Below are positions 61,919 through 64,000 of a DNA stretch of 64,000 nt, one piece after another; the stretch's first letter is position 1; each line of letters begins with the position of its first letter. The stretch is taken from NCBI GenBank assembly GCA_015056205.1, contig SVGS01000011.1, positions 1 to 64,000 of the forward strand, in the 5' to 3' direction. The DNA is from Clostridiales bacterium (lineage in GTDB: Bacteria; Bacillota; Clostridia; Christensenellales; Aristaeellaceae). The position numbers and the translations under genes are program-made. Below the pieces are notes generated by a model. That model worked only from the letters and a program-made list of their open reading frames with translations, searched no databases and was not told where the DNA came from.

Positions 61919-62926
61919 TCAGAACTGTCCCGCGCATTTTTCGCTTTGCCCGATCGTGGCTGCAAGTTTTTCCCGCCATGCGTCCGCCATGACAAAAGCA
62001 GCCTGCGCTTCCGCGGAGGTCCCTTCGGAAATGAAATCAGGACACCCGCAGACTTCATGGATCAGTCCCATTCCGTCGGCCTTTTTGGATACCGTTCTGT
62101 AAGCGGTTTCCGCGGCGTCAAAGTAACTCTTGCTGACATATCCGTGCAGGATTCCGCGGAAAACCGTTGCCGCCATCATGAGGGAGGAGGTTCCGTCCAC
62201 GAAACTGGCCGGATCGTCCAGGATATCATGGAAACGGCCGTCCGCGCATTGCAGGCGGATCATGGCTTCCAGCAGCCGGTTCAGGAAACCGGCTGTTTCT
62301 TTTCGGATATCCGGGCGGCCCGATTCCTCAGCCGCCTCCGTCACCCTTGCAAGCCCCATCAGCGCCCAGCCGTTTCCGGTCGCCCAGTGTTTATCCCGGA
62401 CATATCTTCCGTCCGCCGTATCCACAATATGAAAGAACAGACCGGCCTTTTCGTCATAGAGATGGCGGATATACCCCCGGATCTGTTCTGCGGCCTCATC
62501 CATACAGCCCATCACGGCGAGAAAAGGCGGCACCATGTAAAGCCCGTCAATCCAAAGCTGCGCCGCGGAAAACCCCTCGGCAAACGAAATCGTGTTATGG
62601 CAGATGATCCCGTCCCCGGTCCGGGGAGCGGTATGAAGCAGATAGTCCAGCATGCGCTGCGCCCCGCGAAGACAGACAGGGTTACCGGTCCGCTGCCAGG
62701 CGCGAAGGCACACCTCTCCGTTCGCGGCAGGGTCGGAAACGGCGATATCCCCGCCGATCATTGCCAGCCTGCCGTCCGGCGCCTGCCGCTGAACCGCGTC
62801 GCAGGCCATCGGAATCCAGAGCTCATCCCGTCCCGCTTCATACAGCGCCTGCGCGCAGACCCCCTGCTCCCATGGATATCGCTGCATGGCCATCATGCAA
62901 TGAATCACTTTTTCTGTTACTGACAT
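61919..62926 (-). CDS. GH88/GH105-type unsaturated glycoside hydrolase
   Basis: The 335-residue protein has the (alpha/alpha)6-barrel pattern of GH105/GH88 unsaturated uronyl hydrolases (YteR/YesR-like), with the diagnostic WATGNGWALMGLARV (about 180-194), an early YPWEQGVCAQALYEAG and IDGLYMVPPFLAVMG (about 126), which carries the usual active-site Asp. It removes the unsaturated sugar left by pectin or rhamnogalacturonan lyases. There is no signal peptide, so it is cytoplasmic, implying uptake of the oligosaccharide. No lyase or transporter is beside it. GGGGAGAAAG lies upstream of the ATG. Confidence 0.9.
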   Translation of the reverse strand: MSVTEKVIHCMMAMQRYPWEQGVCAQALYEAGRDELWIPMACDAVQRQAPDGRLAMIGGDIAVSDPAANGEVCLRAWQRTGNPVCLRGAQRMLDYLLHTAPRTGDGIICHNTISFAEGFSAAQLWIDGLYMVPPFLAVMGCMDEAAEQIRGYIRHLYDEKAGLFFHIVDTADGRYVRDKHWATGNGWALMGLARVTEAAEESGRPDIRKETAGFLNRLLEAMIRLQCADGRFHDILDDPASFVDGTSSLMMAATVFRGILHGYVSKSYFDAAETAYRTVSKKADGMGLIHEVCGCPDFISEGTSAEAQAAFVMADAWREKLAATIGQSEKCAGQF

Positions 62927-62937
62927 CTTTCTCCCCG

Positions 62938-62963
62938 CCGATGAATCTTTTGTGTTTCATCGG
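62938..62963 (-). promoter_or_regulatory. 5'-leader hairpin of the GH105 gene
   Basis: CCGATGAA and TTCATCGG form a perfect 8-bp stem with a ten-base loop, ending directly before the GGGGAGAAAG ribosome site. The rest of the 289-base gap up to 63215 holds only the promoter at 63121. Confidence 0.45.
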
Positions 62964-63120
62964 TGCTTTCCTTTATTTTCATGGTGTGTTCAAAAATGGG
63001 ATATACCATTCCCAGAATATCAGAATGATCAGGGTTTGTCCATTCGTCCGACAGGGAATAAAGCTGTGCGAAATCCGCCCGTACAATTACATCGGGGACA
63101 GTGTCAGACCTGATCCGCTA

Positions 63121-63149
63121 TTGATGTTAAACAGCCCTTTCTGTATAAT
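63121..63149 (+). promoter_or_regulatory. Promoter facing the PD-(D/E)XK fragment
   Basis: TTGATG and a perfect TATAAT are 17 bases apart. It drives transcription into the broken gene at 63216, probably left from when the gene was intact or acquired. Confidence 0.65.
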
Positions 63150-63215
63150 ATACACAGAGACTGAGGGCTGCCAGGAACGGAGAGCGGAAGGGATTCGGGA
63201 AGGGAGAGAATCCGG

Positions 63216-63450
63216 GTGAAACGATTACCGGCTGTGATTCTGGAGTTCAAGGTTTATGACGCCCGGAAGGGAGAACGAACCCTGGAAGATACGGCTCAAA
63301 ACGCCCTGAAACAGATTGAGGAAAAGATATGGCACAGAGCTGTTGTCCCGGGGAATTCCGCCTGAAGGGTTCCTGATCTACGGACTTGCTTTCCGGAATA
63401 AGGAATGCGAACAACTAATCAGCCGTTTTGACTTCCACAGACTTTCCTGA
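63216..63450 (+). pseudogene. Frameshifted C-terminal fragment of a PD-(D/E)XK/AAA-type protein
   Basis: From a GTG behind GAAGGGAGAG, the first frame reads LPAVILEFKVYDARKGERTL then NALKQIEEK, the nuclease-like core and helix of the DUF1703 (AAA-ATPase-associated PD-(D/E)XK) family. It then runs into a stop at 63361-63363. At about 63328-63335 the sequence jumps to another frame that continues the family pattern, RYGTELLSRGIPPEGFLIYG then LAFRNKECEQL, consistent with loss of two bases. The N-terminal ATPase part is absent. The end overlaps the stop region of the intact minus-strand relative. Confidence 0.75.
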
Positions 63451-64000
63451 AAATGCTATACCGTATCTGACAATTCTCCTGACGCCGCGCTCCTGAAGCT
63501 CCCGGGTGTAATTTTGTCTGTCAATTTGTGCAATGGCTTCTTCAGCCGTTTTTGACAGTTCCTTTTTTCCCGAAGCGGGAACTGCCTTAAACTCCATCAC
63601 GATTCCGGGCAGCAGATTTTCTTTGGGCTCCATCAGAAGGTCGAAACGTCCGTCTCCGGATTCACGATTGGAACGAATATAATATCTGGAGGAAAGGCTT
63701 GCCACCAGGCCAAGTACCATCCCGTGATAAAAGCCTTCTGCCGCCCCGTCGAAAGATGAAACGCAGCTCATCATATAGTTCCCTATGGCTTTTTCCAGAC
63801 GTTTTCCATCCCCCAGGTAGATCGCCTTCTCGATATTCGAAATCACTCCGCCGGAAGACCGTGTACGCATCCATCCAAGGACTTCCGTGTTATAGACCCT
63901 GCGGATTTCCATATTCGGGGTTTTCAGCGCGGCAAATGTTCCGTATTCTGTTTCATCCGGAGCAGAAGACAGGGTCAGATAACCGGCGAGAAGCAGAAAA
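63415..64000 (-). CDS. AAA-ATPase-like protein with PD-(D/E)XK nuclease domain (partial)
   Basis: The gene runs off the right edge; about 195 C-terminal residues are visible (an internal ATG at 63912 is not the true start, as the family pattern FLLLAGYLTLSSAPDETEYG and LKTPNMEIRRVY continues upstream of it). This is the AAA-ATPase-like/DUF1703 family, which has an N-terminal ATPase domain (outside the window) and a C-terminal PD-(D/E)XK domain, seen here as DGRFDLLM and GIVMEFKAV with helix TAEEAIAQIDRQNY, and YGIAFSGKSV at the end. The family is multicopy in gut Firmicutes and Bacteroidetes; its function is unproven. Confidence 0.82.
   Translation of the reverse strand, partial: FLLLAGYLTLSSAPDETEYGTFAALKTPNMEIRRVYNTEVLGWMRTRSSGGVISNIEKAIYLGDGKRLEKAIGNYMMSCVSSFDGAAEGFYHGMVLGLVASLSSRYYIRSNRESGDGRFDLLMEPKENLLPGIVMEFKAVPASGKKELSKTAEEAIAQIDRQNYTRELQERGVRRIVRYGIAFSGKSVEVKTAD

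Noticed and set aside
62761..63219. 152-codon plus-strand open frame
   Set aside because: Its first half is antisense to the GH105 gene and the rest is Arg/Cys-rich without a start signal; it also crosses the promoter at 63121.

Overview
This 64 kb window reads as a chromosomal segment of a GC-rich (high 50s percent, by eye) Gram-positive bacterium of the Clostridia type. The evidence is the Firmicutes-style operons (rimP-nusA-rnpM-ylxQ-infB-rbfA-nrnA-truB-ribF, uraA-pyrR behind an attenuator, rpsO-pnp), strong Shine-Dalgarno sites, many sigma-A-type promoters with 17-base spacers, and families such as YkvA, DUF6465, DUF1292 and VanW. An uncultured gut or rumen relative is my inference, based on the CotH/lamin-tail protein, glycogen genes and a GH105-type hydrolase. 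I see no insertion sequence, prophage or CRISPR array.

Layout. 1-2640: the end of tuf, then rpmG, secE, nusG, rplK and rplA, closed by a terminator with no rplJ/rplL. 2775-7145: a SWIM/SNF2 helicase and a convergent beta-lactamase-fold hydrolase. 7254-14626: a co-directional cluster of a CotH/lamin-tail protein, a DUF4956 membrane protein, a VTC-type polyphosphate polymerase, an AAA+ ATPase with a ClpB-like second domain, and an unrecognised 233-residue protein. 14654-21180: tRNA-Thr, a membrane SpoIIE-type phosphatase, a YkvA/DUF6465 pair, a P-type ATPase and a secreted repeat protein. 21206-34541: a eukaryote-type glycogen branching enzyme, the rimP-to-ribF translation and ribosome-maturation operon behind a palindromic promoter and an attenuator-like leader, then glycogen phosphorylase.

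34619-41518: a histone-H1-like Lys/Ala/Thr protein, an NhaC antiporter, an unrecognised secreted protein, a fusion of a LacI-type sensor with GGDEF, a secreted 21-residue-repeat protein with an SH3 domain, and a small zinc-ribbon protein. 41789-42185: five tRNAs on the minus strand (Val, Asp, Phe, Gly, Cys in transcription order). 42301-47940: uraA-pyrR with a PyrR-type attenuator, rpsO with a structured leader, pnp, ruvX and a DUF1292 protein. 47947-54279: minus-strand genes for a phosphohexomutase, an unknown protein, a lone phosphonopyruvate decarboxylase, a CapA-like protein, an aminotransferase and an Lrp regulator. 54382-61906: a Tyr/Gly/Pro/Gln-rich membrane protein, tilS, hpt, ftsH and a VanW protein. 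61919-64000: a GH105-like hydrolase, a frameshifted PD-(D/E)XK fragment, and an intact relative of it running off the window.

The genes fall into three themes: translation and RNA metabolism (most of the window), glycogen metabolism (glgB, glgP and a phosphohexomutase at three loci) and cell-envelope or secreted proteins. The most promising poorly described items are the CotH-DUF4956-VTC-AAA+ cluster, the 39-bp palindrome covering the rimP promoter, RibF without a recognisable kinase domain, and the lone phosphonopyruvate decarboxylase.
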